From: Acidimicrobiia bacterium
GTDB taxonomy: Bacteria > Actinomycetota > Acidimicrobiia > Spongiisociales > Spongiisociaceae
Reading direction: 5' to 3'
DNA: 35,842 bases
Assembly (NCBI GenBank): GCA_009841105.1
Contig: VXMM01000060.1
Coordinates: forward strand, 1 to 35,842
Shown here: piece by piece, positions 23,816 through 31,333 of the stretch
Layout of the letters: every line of letters begins with the position of its first letter
Numbering within the stretch: the first letter of the stretch is position 1
Position numbers and translations under genes: made by a program
The notes under the pieces: model-generated
The model's input: only the letters and a program-made list of their open reading frames with translations
Told to the model about the DNA's origin: nothing
Database searches by the model: none

Positions 23816-24556
23816 CTACCCGCGATCCGCCGCTGTTTGCGCGCCCACCCATCCGATCGTCATACCCCGGCACTCCCCGCCGAGAAGTTCCCGTAAGAAT
23901 CCCGCCTCCCGGCTATCGACGGTCAACTCCCACCGGGCCTTGATGGCGATCCATGAGGCAATGTAGGCACACCTGTGATCGGGATTCGGCGGCATCCATT
24001 GTGCCGGGTCATCGGCGCCTTTCGCCTCGTTTATCCCGGCCGTAACCGCGGCCAGGCCGTCAAGGTCATTGGCAAACGCCCGCCTGCGACCGGGACTCCA
24101 CGCATGAGCACCCGAGTCCCATGCTTCCTGCAAAGGCACCACGTGGTCGACGTGTAAACCGGCCGGCGATCCTTCCACCCACGCACGGTCATATACCGAG
24201 TACCACACCCCCGAGACGATCCGGCATTCCGTACGGTCACCAAGACGGAGTCCGGATTGAGCGTCCCTCAGAAGTACCTCGCGGCGGGTATCACATCCGT
24301 CCGCGTCCTCGTCGGTCCAATGAACGAACAGGTCCCGGTCGTACCCGTTCCATCGTTCACGGACAACCACCAACCCTTCGAGGAGGTCCACGACTCGAAC
24401 CTGCTTCCGTGTCCCGCCCATGGAGTGAACGGAAGCTACGGTGGAGCTTGCGGGCTCATCATCGCGGCCGGATCCGCCGCATGCGGCCGCCAAGAGGCTC
24501 ACTATGACGAGAACTGAGAGAAGATGGGCACGCCGATGGCGCCGCCGGCCGGAGAA
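23816..24556 (-). CDS. Secreted HNH-endonuclease-family lipoprotein, start codon unresolved
   Basis: The signal peptide RRRHRRAHLLSVLVIVSLLAAACG ends in a lipobox. The mature domain has LHVDHVVPLQEAWDSGA, then FANDLDGLAAVTAGINEAKGADDPAQWMPP, the DH...N...N..K pattern of HNH nucleases like the C-terminal domain of GmrSD-type proteins and many actinobacterial secreted nucleases. It could cut extracellular DNA. The reading frame stays open through the tRNA-Val gene upstream, but no ATG, GTG or TTG lies between the tRNA and the signal peptide. The first in-frame GTG (24502) would destroy the signal peptide. The 5' boundary given is therefore only the first codon after the tRNA. A rare start codon or an assembly error is possible. 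Confidence 0.72.
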   Translation of the reverse strand, partial: FSGRRRHRRAHLLSVLVIVSLLAAACGGSGRDDEPASSTVASVHSMGGTRKQVRVVDLLEGLVVVRERWNGYDRDLFVHWTDEDADGCDTRREVLLRDAQSGLRLGDRTECRIVSGVWYSVYDRAWVEGSPAGLHVDHVVPLQEAWDSGAHAWSPGRRRAFANDLDGLAAVTAGINEAKGADDPAQWMPPNPDHRCAYIASWIAIKARWELTVDSREAGFLRELLGGECRGMTIGWVGAQTAADRG

Positions 24557-24558
24557 CG

Positions 24559-24630
24559 TGGGCGCTACTGGGATCGAACCAGTGACCTCTGCCGTGTGAA
24601 GGCAGCGCTCTCCCGCTGAGCTAAGCGCCC
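24559..24630 (-). tRNA. tRNA-Val (CAC)
   Basis: The 72-nt cloverleaf has acceptor arm GGGCGCT / AGCGCCC and anticodon loop TTCACAC (anticodon CAC, reads GUG). The T-arm has GGTTCGATCC. CCA is not encoded. It lies immediately upstream of the HNH lipoprotein gene on the same strand. Confidence 0.97.
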
Positions 24631-24698
24631 GGAGGCAGCAAGTGTAGCCGTGCCCGGTGGGTTCGCCACGCAGGACCCGTGATGAATTGTGATTCCCC

Positions 24699-25091
24699 AT
24701 GACCCCATCTATAACCCCTTCCTATGACACGGACGGAGAGAACGCCATCAGGATGACGCGCCAGGAATTCGAGCGGATCGTTGATCAGGCCCTTGACGAA
24801 TTACCCGGCGACATCGCCGACAAGCTCGACAACCTGGTGGTAGTGGTCGAGGACCGGCATGCCTCGGGCGAGGACCTACTCGGCCTGTACGAAGGCATTT
24901 CCCTGGCCGATCGTGGGATTGACTACGCGGGCGCGCTACCCGATCGCATCACCATCTACATGGAAAGCCACATCGAGATGGGCCTCGACCGGGTTAGCAC
25001 TATCGAGGAGATCCGTAGGACTGTCCTACACGAAATCGGTCATCATCTGGGTATCGATGACGCCCGACTTTCGGAGTTGGGATGGGTCTAG
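24699..25091 (+). CDS. Small zincin-like metallopeptidase family protein
   Basis: This 130-aa protein contains HEIGHHLGIDD (from His111), the HExxH zinc motif followed by an acidic residue, in the compact zincin-like family (DUF1025-type) common in Actinobacteria. The conserved N-terminal part includes RQEFERIVDQALDELP and LDNLVVVVED. An alternative start at 24753 (MTRQEFERIV) matches the usual family length better; neither start has a strong ribosome site, so a leaderless transcript is possible. It probably acts in the cytoplasm. Its biological substrate is not known for the family. Confidence 0.85.
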   Translation: MTPSITPSYDTDGENAIRMTRQEFERIVDQALDELPGDIADKLDNLVVVVEDRHASGEDLLGLYEGISLADRGIDYAGALPDRITIYMESHIEMGLDRVSTIEEIRRTVLHEIGHHLGIDDARLSELGWV

Positions 25092-25180
25092 AGCGTGCTC
25101 AAAGACGGAGTAGCTTCGTCCGAGTCCACTGACTTGGGAGTTGTATCACCTGTCGGGCCTGACCGGACGTCCCGGCACCT

Positions 25181-25576
25181 CTAGACGCGCCGCGTGCGCT
25201 TGATTCCCGACGCCTTCAAGACCTTGGCAGGTACTCCCACCTCACGCCAGGTGTGGTAGCTGATCTGGTTGCGCTCGGAATATGAAACCACTACCCCGAT
25301 GAAGTCGGCCTCCAAGGCGTCAAAGTCGATCGACGTGTCCACATCCTTGAGCTTGTCCTCTGTGTCGAAACGCTTTTGAATCAGCTTGACGCGCCGTAAG
25401 AGGTTGTCCTCGTTGGCGATGTCATCTCGCAACCGCTCGATCTTCTGCTCCAAGACTTTGGCGCGCGCCGCGCCACCGGGCTGACCGGCCTCTAAGGCCT
25501 TCAGATACCTCGTGACTTTCGCGGCTTCACGCTTGCCCTTCGCAAGAGCCGCCTTGTGGTCTTCACCCATCGGCAT
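25181..25576 (-). CDS. Conserved actinobacterial small protein, coiled coil plus HTH-like tail
   Basis: This 131-aa basic protein starts MPMGEDHKAALAKGKREAAKV, continues with a Lys/Glu-rich helical region likely to form a coiled coil (about 5-75), and ends with SYSERNQISYHTWREVGVPA and a short Arg-rich tail. The WREVGVPA.VLK segment is familiar from many uncharacterised actinobacterial proteins and looks like a small DNA-binding tail, though this is inference. GGGGAG six bases before the ATG at 25576 decides the start over a longer frame. A promoter-like pair TTGCCA (25651-25646) and TACTAT (25626-25621) with a 19-bp spacer lies upstream. Function unknown. Confidence 0.8.
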   Translation of the reverse strand: MPMGEDHKAALAKGKREAAKVTRYLKALEAGQPGGAARAKVLEQKIERLRDDIANEDNLLRRVKLIQKRFDTEDKLKDVDTSIDFDALEADFIGVVVSYSERNQISYHTWREVGVPAKVLKASGIKRTRRV

Positions 25577-25798
25577 GGAAAACTCCCCTTCTGGTAGGAA
25601 ACACCGTCCTGCTACATCAGATAGTAACCAAAGTCCTATCGTCCGTGGCAATGGAGACTGTGCGACATCGGGCACGAGTCAATTGTCGTCAATTGTCGCA
25701 CTGCGGCAGCTTAACCGTAATCCTGCTACATACAAGACCGAGAAAACCTTCCCCACCAAACCGCTGATAAACCGGCAGGTAATGAGGGATTCGGCTGG

Positions 25799-25870
25799 TG
25801 GGCGCTACAGGATTTGAACCTGTGACCTCTTCCGCGTCAAGGAAGCGCTCTTCCCCTGAGCTAAGCGCCC
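25799..25870 (-). tRNA. tRNA-Val (GAC)
   Basis: The 72-nt cloverleaf has acceptor arm GGGCGCT / AGCGCCC and anticodon loop TTGACGC (anticodon GAC). The T-arm has GGTTCAAATCC. CCA is not encoded. With the CAC isoacceptor 1.2 kb away it covers GUC/GUU and GUG valine codons. Confidence 0.97.
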
Positions 25871-25887
25871 CGATTCCGTTGCATGCG

Positions 25888-25958
25888 AGGCGACGACCGG
25901 AATCGAACCGGTGTAGCAGCTTTTGCAGAGCTGTGCCTAACCACTCGGCCACGTCGCC
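25888..25958 (-). tRNA. tRNA-Cys (GCA)
   Basis: The 71-nt cloverleaf has acceptor arm GGCGACG / CGTCGCC, anticodon loop CTGCAAA (anticodon GCA) and U as discriminator base, as expected for tRNA-Cys. CCA is not encoded. Confidence 0.97.
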
Positions 25959-25973
25959 GTGTCGCCGTAAAGC

Positions 25974-26001
25974 CTGGGCCGGTCGGTGCGGACCGGCCCA
26001 G
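25974..26001. repeat. 11-bp inverted repeat between tRNA-Gly and tRNA-Cys
   Basis: CTGGGCCGGTC and its exact reverse complement GACCGGCCCAG flank GGTGCG. In the tRNA transcript this makes a strong hairpin between the tRNAs. There is no T-run, so it is more likely a processing or insulating structure than a terminator. Confidence 0.65.
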
Positions 26002-26012
26002 CCCGGGCTGGG

Positions 26013-26085
26013 AGCGGAAGACGGGGCTCGAACCCGCGACCTCAACCTTGGCAAGGTTGCGCTCTACCGACTGAGCTACTTCCGC
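26013..26085 (-). tRNA. tRNA-Gly (GCC)
   Basis: The 73-nt cloverleaf has acceptor arm GCGGAAG / CTTCCGC, anticodon loop TTGCCAA (anticodon GCC) and U discriminator. CCA is not encoded. It is first in the Gly-Cys-Val(GAC) tRNA group. Confidence 0.97.
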
Positions 26086-26156
26086 GCGTCTCCCCATTGT
26101 AGCGTCTCGTGGATTCCGAGTGGTGGGCCGATCACCCCGGATTTCCCAGTGCTCCC

Positions 26157-26585
26157 CTACCGCCCCGAGGAGCCGAATCCCTGCGCTCCCCGCTCGGTCT
26201 CATCCAAGCGATCAACCGGTCGTGGCGCCGGAAGCGCGACCGGCACTATCACCAACTGGGCGACCCGGTCCCCGCGGGCGATGTTGCATCGCTCCTGACC
26301 GTGATTGATCAGTACCACCCGGATCTCCCCCCGATAGCCCGCATCGATAAGGCCCGGGGAGTTGACCAAACCCACCCCGTACCGGCGGGCCAGCCCGCTA
26401 CGGGGGAGCACCAACCCGGCATGGCCTCCCGGTATCGCCACGGCCACTCCGGTATCGACCGTGGCGTACTCTCCCGGCTCCAGCCGAACGGGGAAGCGAG
26501 CGTACAGATCAAGCCCTGCATCGGTCGGATGGGCGCGGGTCGGCAAAGGTAGTTCCGAATCGATCTTGAGAACGTTAAGATGCAC
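26157..26585 (-). CDS. dut: dUTP diphosphatase
   Basis: This 142-aa trimeric dUTPase shows all five motifs in order: DAGLDLYA, PRSGLA, GLIDAGYRGE, RVAQLV and the C-terminal GAQGFGSSG that closes over the active site. It hydrolyses dUTP to dUMP and pyrophosphate, keeping uracil out of DNA and feeding dTMP synthesis. The GTG start gives a normal-length protein; only a weak GGTGAAG lies upstream. It is divergent from the membrane-anchored protein gene at 26666, with about 80 bases between them for both promoters. Confidence 0.97.
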   Translation of the reverse strand: MHLNVLKIDSELPLPTRAHPTDAGLDLYARFPVRLEPGEYATVDTGVAVAIPGGHAGLVLPRSGLARRYGVGLVNSPGLIDAGYRGEIRVVLINHGQERCNIARGDRVAQLVIVPVALPAPRPVDRLDETERGAQGFGSSGR

Positions 26586-26665
26586 GCTTCACCAATCCCA
26601 GACAAGATGCAATCGGGGCTCTCGAAAGCCGGGCGGAGTACGGCACACAGGAGCGCACCGCCCAT

Positions 26666-28201
26666 ATGGTTACGTTAAGACCCGAGCATCCGCATCCGAT
26701 CATCTCCACCCGGCCCGCGGGCAAGCGCGGTGCCGCCACGGGCGACCGTTCGTCCTCCGACTCCCGTGCTTACCGCGGCAAACACCTTGCCAGCCGCAGT
26801 TGGAGTCCCTACCAGCCCGCCCATATGGATGCAGAGCGTAGCGGTCTGGTCCGGTTCCTTCCTTCGTGGACCCATCGCTCCGTGTGGGCCGTTCCCATGG
26901 CTGACCCCCAGGTGGCCCCGGAGGCTCCGGCCGAGTTCCGACCCTCCGCATCCAAGGACCGGTCGAGCGCCCGACCTGACCGGGAACCGCGAGCCGAATC
27001 CGGCAATCCCGCCACGCCGGTGCAATCAACAGCCGGATTGTCTCGATCCCCGGTATCCCGACGCCGGCCTGCCGGATCCACCCCGGCTTTCTCCGAGGTT
27101 CCCGAGGCACATCTCCTCCCGGTCGCCCCCACCGCGGAGGGCTCGCCCCTGGCTTCCCTGCTTGGATTCGGCGAGGTCGAGACCTCCTTCGACAACGGGC
27201 AACCCGGACGGCCGGAGTCCTACGAGCCCACCACGCCCGATGACGGGTACTGGAACCGGCTCCCCTCCCTCAGTTCCGTCGCCGCGGAGCAGAACGGTCC
27301 CCGCAATACGGGCGATGCGGTCAAGGCCATGTGGGATGCCACGTCCGAATGGGATGTGGACTCCAAGCTCCTATCGGATGACCTACCGGAGGTGGGGACC
27401 AGGGACCGTCGCGCCCGCTGGCGGATGCTGATCATCGTGGCCGGGCTCGCCATCATGGCCACGCTCATCGGCGCCTCCTACAAGACGCTGACCGATATGC
27501 CGGTTCAGGCCGCCGCCGCCCGCGAGGCCCAGTACACACTATCGGCCCAGGAGTTGTTCGATACGCTTGGACCGGTCGCCAACTCGGTGTACTACGACGG
27601 CCTGTCCAGCGACGCCGGCCTGTCGACCCTGACCGGCCACCTCAGTGATCTCGACATCGCCGCCCGACGCTCAGCTTCGCTGGCGGCGGAGCCATTGCCC
27701 AGCACGCCGATTCTCGGCAGGACGGCGGACATCAACGCCTTGGCAGGGCCGAGAGACCTGCTGGCTTCGGGCTCCGCGCAAGCCCTCAGCATCGGTAAGC
27801 AGATCGGCGATGCCATGGCCTACTCGCTCACGATGTCCCTCGCCTTCAACCTCCCCGAGCTTCCGGAACAGGCCCCGCCCGGTCAGGTAGAAGAGATCGC
27901 TCTCCAACTCAGCACCTCGATCGCCGAGACCAGCCTCTTGCTGGCCAGGCTTCCGGATGATCCCGTCTTCGAAGGTTTCCGGCAGAGGGCTTCGGAAACG
28001 GTGGCATCGGTAGAGCAGATCCAGGCCGAGTACATAGCGGCCCTCAAGAGTGGTGACGCCACCCGAGCCGCTGATGTCAGGCACCGGCTGGATGGAGCGA
28101 TATCGGGCCTCCGCGAGGAACTCCATGCCCCCATAGGCGAGGTCAAGACCTGGGCGGTGAGCCGGCTCGATCAGGTGGCGGCCATCGTCGGGCAGTTTTA
28201 G
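26666..28201 (+). CDS. Membrane-anchored protein of unknown function
   Basis: The 511-aa reading frame has three parts: a long Pro/Ser/Arg-rich disordered N-terminus, one transmembrane helix (about 254-275, LIIVAGLAIMATLIGASY) preceded by Arg residues, and an Ala/Leu-rich, largely helical C-terminal domain with coiled-coil character that would lie outside the membrane. The true start is uncertain; ATGs at 26825 and 26897 are alternatives, as the first ~75 residues have no recognisable pattern and no start has a good ribosome site. I recognise no family. The topology (positive-inside, extracytoplasmic helical domain) suggests an envelope protein. Confidence 0.7.
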   Translation: MVTLRPEHPHPIISTRPAGKRGAATGDRSSSDSRAYRGKHLASRSWSPYQPAHMDAERSGLVRFLPSWTHRSVWAVPMADPQVAPEAPAEFRPSASKDRSSARPDREPRAESGNPATPVQSTAGLSRSPVSRRRPAGSTPAFSEVPEAHLLPVAPTAEGSPLASLLGFGEVETSFDNGQPGRPESYEPTTPDDGYWNRLPSLSSVAAEQNGPRNTGDAVKAMWDATSEWDVDSKLLSDDLPEVGTRDRRARWRMLIIVAGLAIMATLIGASYKTLTDMPVQAAAAREAQYTLSAQELFDTLGPVANSVYYDGLSSDAGLSTLTGHLSDLDIAARRSASLAAEPLPSTPILGRTADINALAGPRDLLASGSAQALSIGKQIGDAMAYSLTMSLAFNLPELPEQAPPGQVEEIALQLSTSIAETSLLLARLPDDPVFEGFRQRASETVASVEQIQAEYIAALKSGDATRAADVRHRLDGAISGLREELHAPIGEVKTWAVSRLDQVAAIVGQF

Positions 28202-28264
28202 CCCCCAGGGAGCGGCCTGGTCGGGGCCCTCCGCTCACGGGTCCGACTCACCGAGATATCCAAG

Positions 28265-29224
28265 TCAGTACATCACCGTCCTGGTCAGGTGGTGCGGACG
28301 GAAAGTGGCGTGGTACTTCGACCACAGACGGTAATCGACCTGAGGGATCACGAGTTGGCGGTCTGCAGGTCTCAGAGCGTTTACAGCGTCCGTCAGCAGC
28401 GCCGTGGCGTACAGGGTATGAGCCCGGATCTCAACTTCCTCATCGCTGTCACGCTCAATCATGACACCCTCGGCGATGCGGTTTGACAGCTCGGGCGTGT
28501 ACTCGACGATCCCCATCACCTCTAAGGCCACCGGAACTATGTAGTCAGCGAAGGCGGTCATCATCGACAGATCCCGGAGACCCCACTCTCCGGAGTCGTG
28601 TAGCGCCATGTGGAGAGTCCATAGACCCAGTTGGGCGAGCTTGTGGATGTGAACGTCCGCACCGTGATAGGTGCTCGTGTCATCGAACCGGGGAAACTCG
28701 TCTATGAGTCGCTCCATGAGTCCGTCACCGCCCGCATACATCGCCGGAGCGCAGGTGCGGACGAAGCGGCGAAACCGGCTCTCGTACCGGTCGACCAGTA
28801 CCTCCCCTACTTCGTTGAGGATCTCACGGCGCTCGTCGAGCATCGGCATTTCGATGTTGCCGCGGAAAATGCCTTCAAGGTCGGATCTGGTGACCGACGC
28901 CAGGTACTCGCCGTCGAGCAGCGGGACACCGTTGGAGAGGGCGCGATGGAGGCAGGCGAACATTCCGAGGCTGTCCGACCAGGTCTGGCCCTTGTAATCG
29001 GCCTCGAACTTGCGTCCGGTGTCGAAGTCGGTGAAGGCGAAGTTCAGCGTCGCCACCAGCATGGTGACATCGATGATGTCATCAGGATTCGGGCCCACGT
29101 CGAACTCGCCCGCCGCCCCACCGCGAGGGAAGGCGAACTCCTCGTAGGCCATCCAGCCGGCAACCCGGTCCACCGCGCCTCGTGAAGTGCTGACGTGCCG
29201 CGAGCGCTCAACGACGCGCAGCAC
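28265..29224 (-). CDS. Queuosine salvage protein (Qng1/DUF2419-type nucleosidase)
   Basis: This 319-aa protein shows the pattern of the queuosine-salvage family: VERSRHVS near the start, LNFAFTDFDTG, YLASVTRSDLEGIFRG, EVEIRAHTLYATALL and the terminal PHHLTRTVMY. Family members hydrolyse queuosine or its 5'-monophosphate to free queuine, letting cells recycle the tRNA-modifying base. The GTG start gives a protein slightly short at the N-terminus. The frame continues upstream to a CTG at 29263 with AGAGGAG before it, and those extra residues fit the family, so a CTG start is possible. No other queuosine gene is in the window. Function is from family recall. Confidence 0.8.
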   Translation of the reverse strand: MLRVVERSRHVSTSRGAVDRVAGWMAYEEFAFPRGGAAGEFDVGPNPDDIIDVTMLVATLNFAFTDFDTGRKFEADYKGQTWSDSLGMFACLHRALSNGVPLLDGEYLASVTRSDLEGIFRGNIEMPMLDERREILNEVGEVLVDRYESRFRRFVRTCAPAMYAGGDGLMERLIDEFPRFDDTSTYHGADVHIHKLAQLGLWTLHMALHDSGEWGLRDLSMMTAFADYIVPVALEVMGIVEYTPELSNRIAEGVMIERDSDEEVEIRAHTLYATALLTDAVNALRPADRQLVIPQVDYRLWSKYHATFRPHHLTRTVMY

Positions 29225-29319
29225 CGATCCGAGAACCGGACCATCCCAGTACGTAGCCCTCAGGGTGCTCCTCTCGAGACGGATGGCTCAGATTCTCGCG
29301 CACTTGCCCTGAGGTAGCG

Positions 29320-29718
29320 CTAGGAGCCCGCTCTCGTACGCCAGCCGGGAATCTCGCCCACCGGAATCGCGATGGTCACGCCTGCCTTAACGGTCCCGGA
29401 CGGCATCCCGTTCGCCGAACGGATCAGCGCCACCGTCCGGCGTACATCCTCTCCGGGAGCAGTGTGAGCGCTGGCAATCGACCAAAGCGTCTCGCCCGCC
29501 TTCACCACATGAGAAACCGTCGCGACGGACTCGGACCCGGCGTCAGCCTGCGGACCGAGGAGCAGCACCACCAGGCCCACCGCGATGACCGGCAGCAGCG
29601 CCAACCGCAGCATCGCACGCCGCGGACCGACCTCTGGCATCCGGCCGGTGGTAATACCGCGCCCATTGGGTACCGGGTAGTAGGGTTGGATTGGTTCCAA
29701 ACATATGTTCGCTTCCAT
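29320..29718 (-). CDS. LysM membrane protein, probable SOS cell-division inhibitor
   Basis: This 132-aa protein has one transmembrane segment (about 36-55, MLRLALLPVIAVGLVVLLLG) and an extracytoplasmic LysM domain (about 68-116, SHVVKAGETLWSIASAH...). It is divergent from lexA and has LexA boxes at its promoter. This matches the position and architecture of the YneA (Bacillus), DivS (Corynebacterium) and Rv2719c/ChiZ (Mycobacterium) genes, which halt division during the SOS response. The promoter -10 ends seven bases before the ATG at 29718, so the mRNA may be leaderless. A second LexA box lies within codons 3-7, which could mean either tight repression or a true start further down (ATG 29640). 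Confidence 0.82.
   Translation of the reverse strand: MEANICLEPIQPYYPVPNGRGITTGRMPEVGPRRAMLRLALLPVIAVGLVVLLLGPQADAGSESVATVSHVVKAGETLWSIASAHTAPGEDVRRTVALIRSANGMPSGTVKAGVTIAIPVGEIPGWRTRAGS
29698..29711 (-). promoter_or_regulatory. Second LexA box, inside the LysM gene start
   Basis: CGAACATATGTTTG on the minus strand matches the LexA core with one mismatch. It covers the first codons of the LysM gene, just downstream of the expected transcription start, where bound LexA would act as a roadblock. Confidence 0.7.
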
Positions 29719-29724
29719 GAGGTC

Positions 29725-29754
29725 ACTCTAGCGAACACATGTTCGGATAGTCAA
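29725..29754 (-). promoter_or_regulatory. SOS promoter of the LysM gene with LexA box
   Basis: TTGACT (-35, 29754-29749), an 18-bp spacer and TAGAGT (-10, 29730-29725) form a good promoter. The LexA box CGAACACATGTTCG (29732-29745, as read on the plus strand) fills the spacer, the same geometry as before imuA. Confidence 0.88.
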
Positions 29755-29802
29755 GTGCCCGCCGCTACCTCTCCTCCGTCCGGATACCCAAGGAGGTGTG
29801 AC

Positions 29803-29816
29803 CGAACATGAGTTCG
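29803..29816 (+). promoter_or_regulatory. LexA box of lexA (autoregulation)
   Basis: CGAACATGAGTTCG lies 61 bases before the lexA start and has symmetric flanking C and G. It overlaps the likely -35 region; a weak TAAAGT at 29837-29842 may be the -10. It implies LexA autorepression, as is usual. Confidence 0.9.
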
Positions 29817-29877
29817 GTTGCGGAGAGAATCTGCGGTAAAGTGCTATGCCGACAACGATTGACAAGGAGTATCGACC

Positions 29878-30579
29878 ATGCCGACCAGCGCAGTCCTCAC
29901 CGGAGGCGAGGGACCGGGCGAGCCGACCGACCTGCCGCCTCGGCAGCAACAGATCCTCGAGTTGATCCAAAGGAAGGTGGCCGAGCAGGGGTACCCACCC
30001 TCGGTACGGGAGATCGGGGAATATCTGGGGCTCCGCTCACCCGCCAGCGTCCACCGCCACCTCAGAGGCCTGGAAGATGCAGGCCATATCAGGCGCGACT
30101 CCACCAAGCCCCGCGCCATCGTGGTGCTGACCCGGCGTGCGGACGAACCGGTCCGTCCATCTGCGACGACCCGTGATGTTCCGCTCCTAGGGCGGATCGC
30201 CGCCGGCGCGCCCATCCTGGCCGAGGAGAACATCGAGGACGTCATGCCTCTACCCCAGGCCTTGGTGGGGACCGGGGGGCCGCTCTTCATGCTCGAGGTG
30301 CGGGGTGATTCGATGATCGATGCCGGCATTCTCGACGGTGACATGGTCGTGGTGCGGAGCCAACCCCACGCCGAGAACGGTGAGATCGTGGCGTTCCTGA
30401 TCGAAGGGGAGGAAGCCACCGTCAAGCGGTTGGAGAGGCAGCTCGGGAAGGTCGTCCTTCACCCGGCAAACCCCGACTACCAACCGATGGTGTACACGTC
30501 GGGGGTCGAAGTCCTCGGCAAGGTGGTGGCCGTGCTCCGCAGCCTGGCCGCCGGTCCTTCCCGGTTCAGGCCGGGATAG
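29878..30579 (+). CDS. lexA: LexA repressor
   Basis: This 233-aa SOS repressor has an N-terminal winged helix (about 20-85, with PSVREIGEYLGLRSPASVHRHL) and a C-terminal S24 latent protease domain. The self-cleavage site is Ala109-Gly110, with catalytic Ser145 in RGDSMID and Lys183 in TVKRL. RecA-stimulated self-cleavage would derepress imuA-imuB-dnaE2 and the LysM gene, all carrying the same box. AAGGAG eight bases upstream supports the ATG. It is convergent with dapF, the two ends overlapping by 14 bases. Confidence 0.97.
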   Translation: MPTSAVLTGGEGPGEPTDLPPRQQQILELIQRKVAEQGYPPSVREIGEYLGLRSPASVHRHLRGLEDAGHIRRDSTKPRAIVVLTRRADEPVRPSATTRDVPLLGRIAAGAPILAEENIEDVMPLPQALVGTGGPLFMLEVRGDSMIDAGILDGDMVVVRSQPHAENGEIVAFLIEGEEATVKRLERQLGKVVLHPANPDYQPMVYTSGVEVLGKVVAVLRSLAAGPSRFRPG

Positions 30580-31333
30580 TCCCCGCGAACACCGATACCG
30601 CCGGACCGCTGATCCAGCCCGCTTCGCCGGCTATCTCCACACCGAGGCTGCCACCGGGATAGCGGATCTCGACAGCGGGCCCGGCTCGACCCTGGGCGTA
30701 CGCCACCGCTGCCACGGCCACCGCGCCCGTCCCGCAGGCCCGGGTCTCTCCGGCCCCTCGCTCCCAGACCCGCACCCGGAACACCTCTTGCTCCAACGGA
30801 GCGGCGAACTCCACGTTCACGCCCTCGGGGAATGCCGGATGATCCTGCATGAGGCGGCCGATCTCGGCCAGGTCGACGCCGTCAACCCCGGAGGGCTCCT
30901 CGATGAACGTGACCGCGTGAGGGTTTCCGACGCTCGCCGAGACGAACCGGTACCCGGAGGCGGTCACGGAACTGCCGATCCGGTAGTTACCGAGCCCCGC
31001 CCGGACGGATCCGTCGGCCATCACCTCGACTTCGCCAGGGCCGGCGGGGGTCTCTACGACGAACGCAGGGCCATCCGTCCAACCCCGATCGAACACGTAA
31101 CGTGCCACGCATCTGAGCCCGTTGCCGCACGACTCGGCGACCGAGCCATCCGAGTTCCAAAGGCTCATTCGAGCGGCTGCGCCGGAGTCATCCGGACCGG
31201 AGATAACCAGCACCCCGTCAGCCCCGATGCCGCGGCGGCGATCGCACCACGCCCGCACCTGGCCGGGGTCCGGAGTAGACCCCTCGATCACTACGAAGTC
31301 GTTGCCCAGCGCCTCCATCTTCACGAACTGCAA
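30566..31333 (-). CDS. dapF: Diaminopimelate epimerase
   Basis: This 255-aa enzyme converts LL- to meso-diaminopimelate for lysine and peptidoglycan synthesis. The two catalytic cysteines are Cys69 in ESCGNGLRC and Cys200 in ACGTGA. The N-terminus KMEALGNDFVVIEG is typical. The TTG start (QFVKMEALGNDF) with GGGGAG eight bases upstream fits homologues better than an ATG 24 codons earlier, which lies deep in miaA. The start overlaps the end of miaA by 13 bases, so the genes are coupled in a miaB-miaA-dapF run. Confidence 0.95.
   Translation of the reverse strand: MQFVKMEALGNDFVVIEGSTPDPGQVRAWCDRRRGIGADGVLVISGPDDSGAAARMSLWNSDGSVAESCGNGLRCVARYVFDRGWTDGPAFVVETPAGPGEVEVMADGSVRAGLGNYRIGSSVTASGYRFVSASVGNPHAVTFIEEPSGVDGVDLAEIGRLMQDHPAFPEGVNVEFAAPLEQEVFRVRVWERGAGETRACGTGAVAVAAVAYAQGRAGPAVEIRYPGGSLGVEIAGEAGWISGPAVSVFAGTIPA

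Noticed and set aside
23622-23873. Small gene between the two lipoproteins
   Set aside because: The open frame has no ribosome site or recognisable pattern and overlaps the end of the HNH gene.
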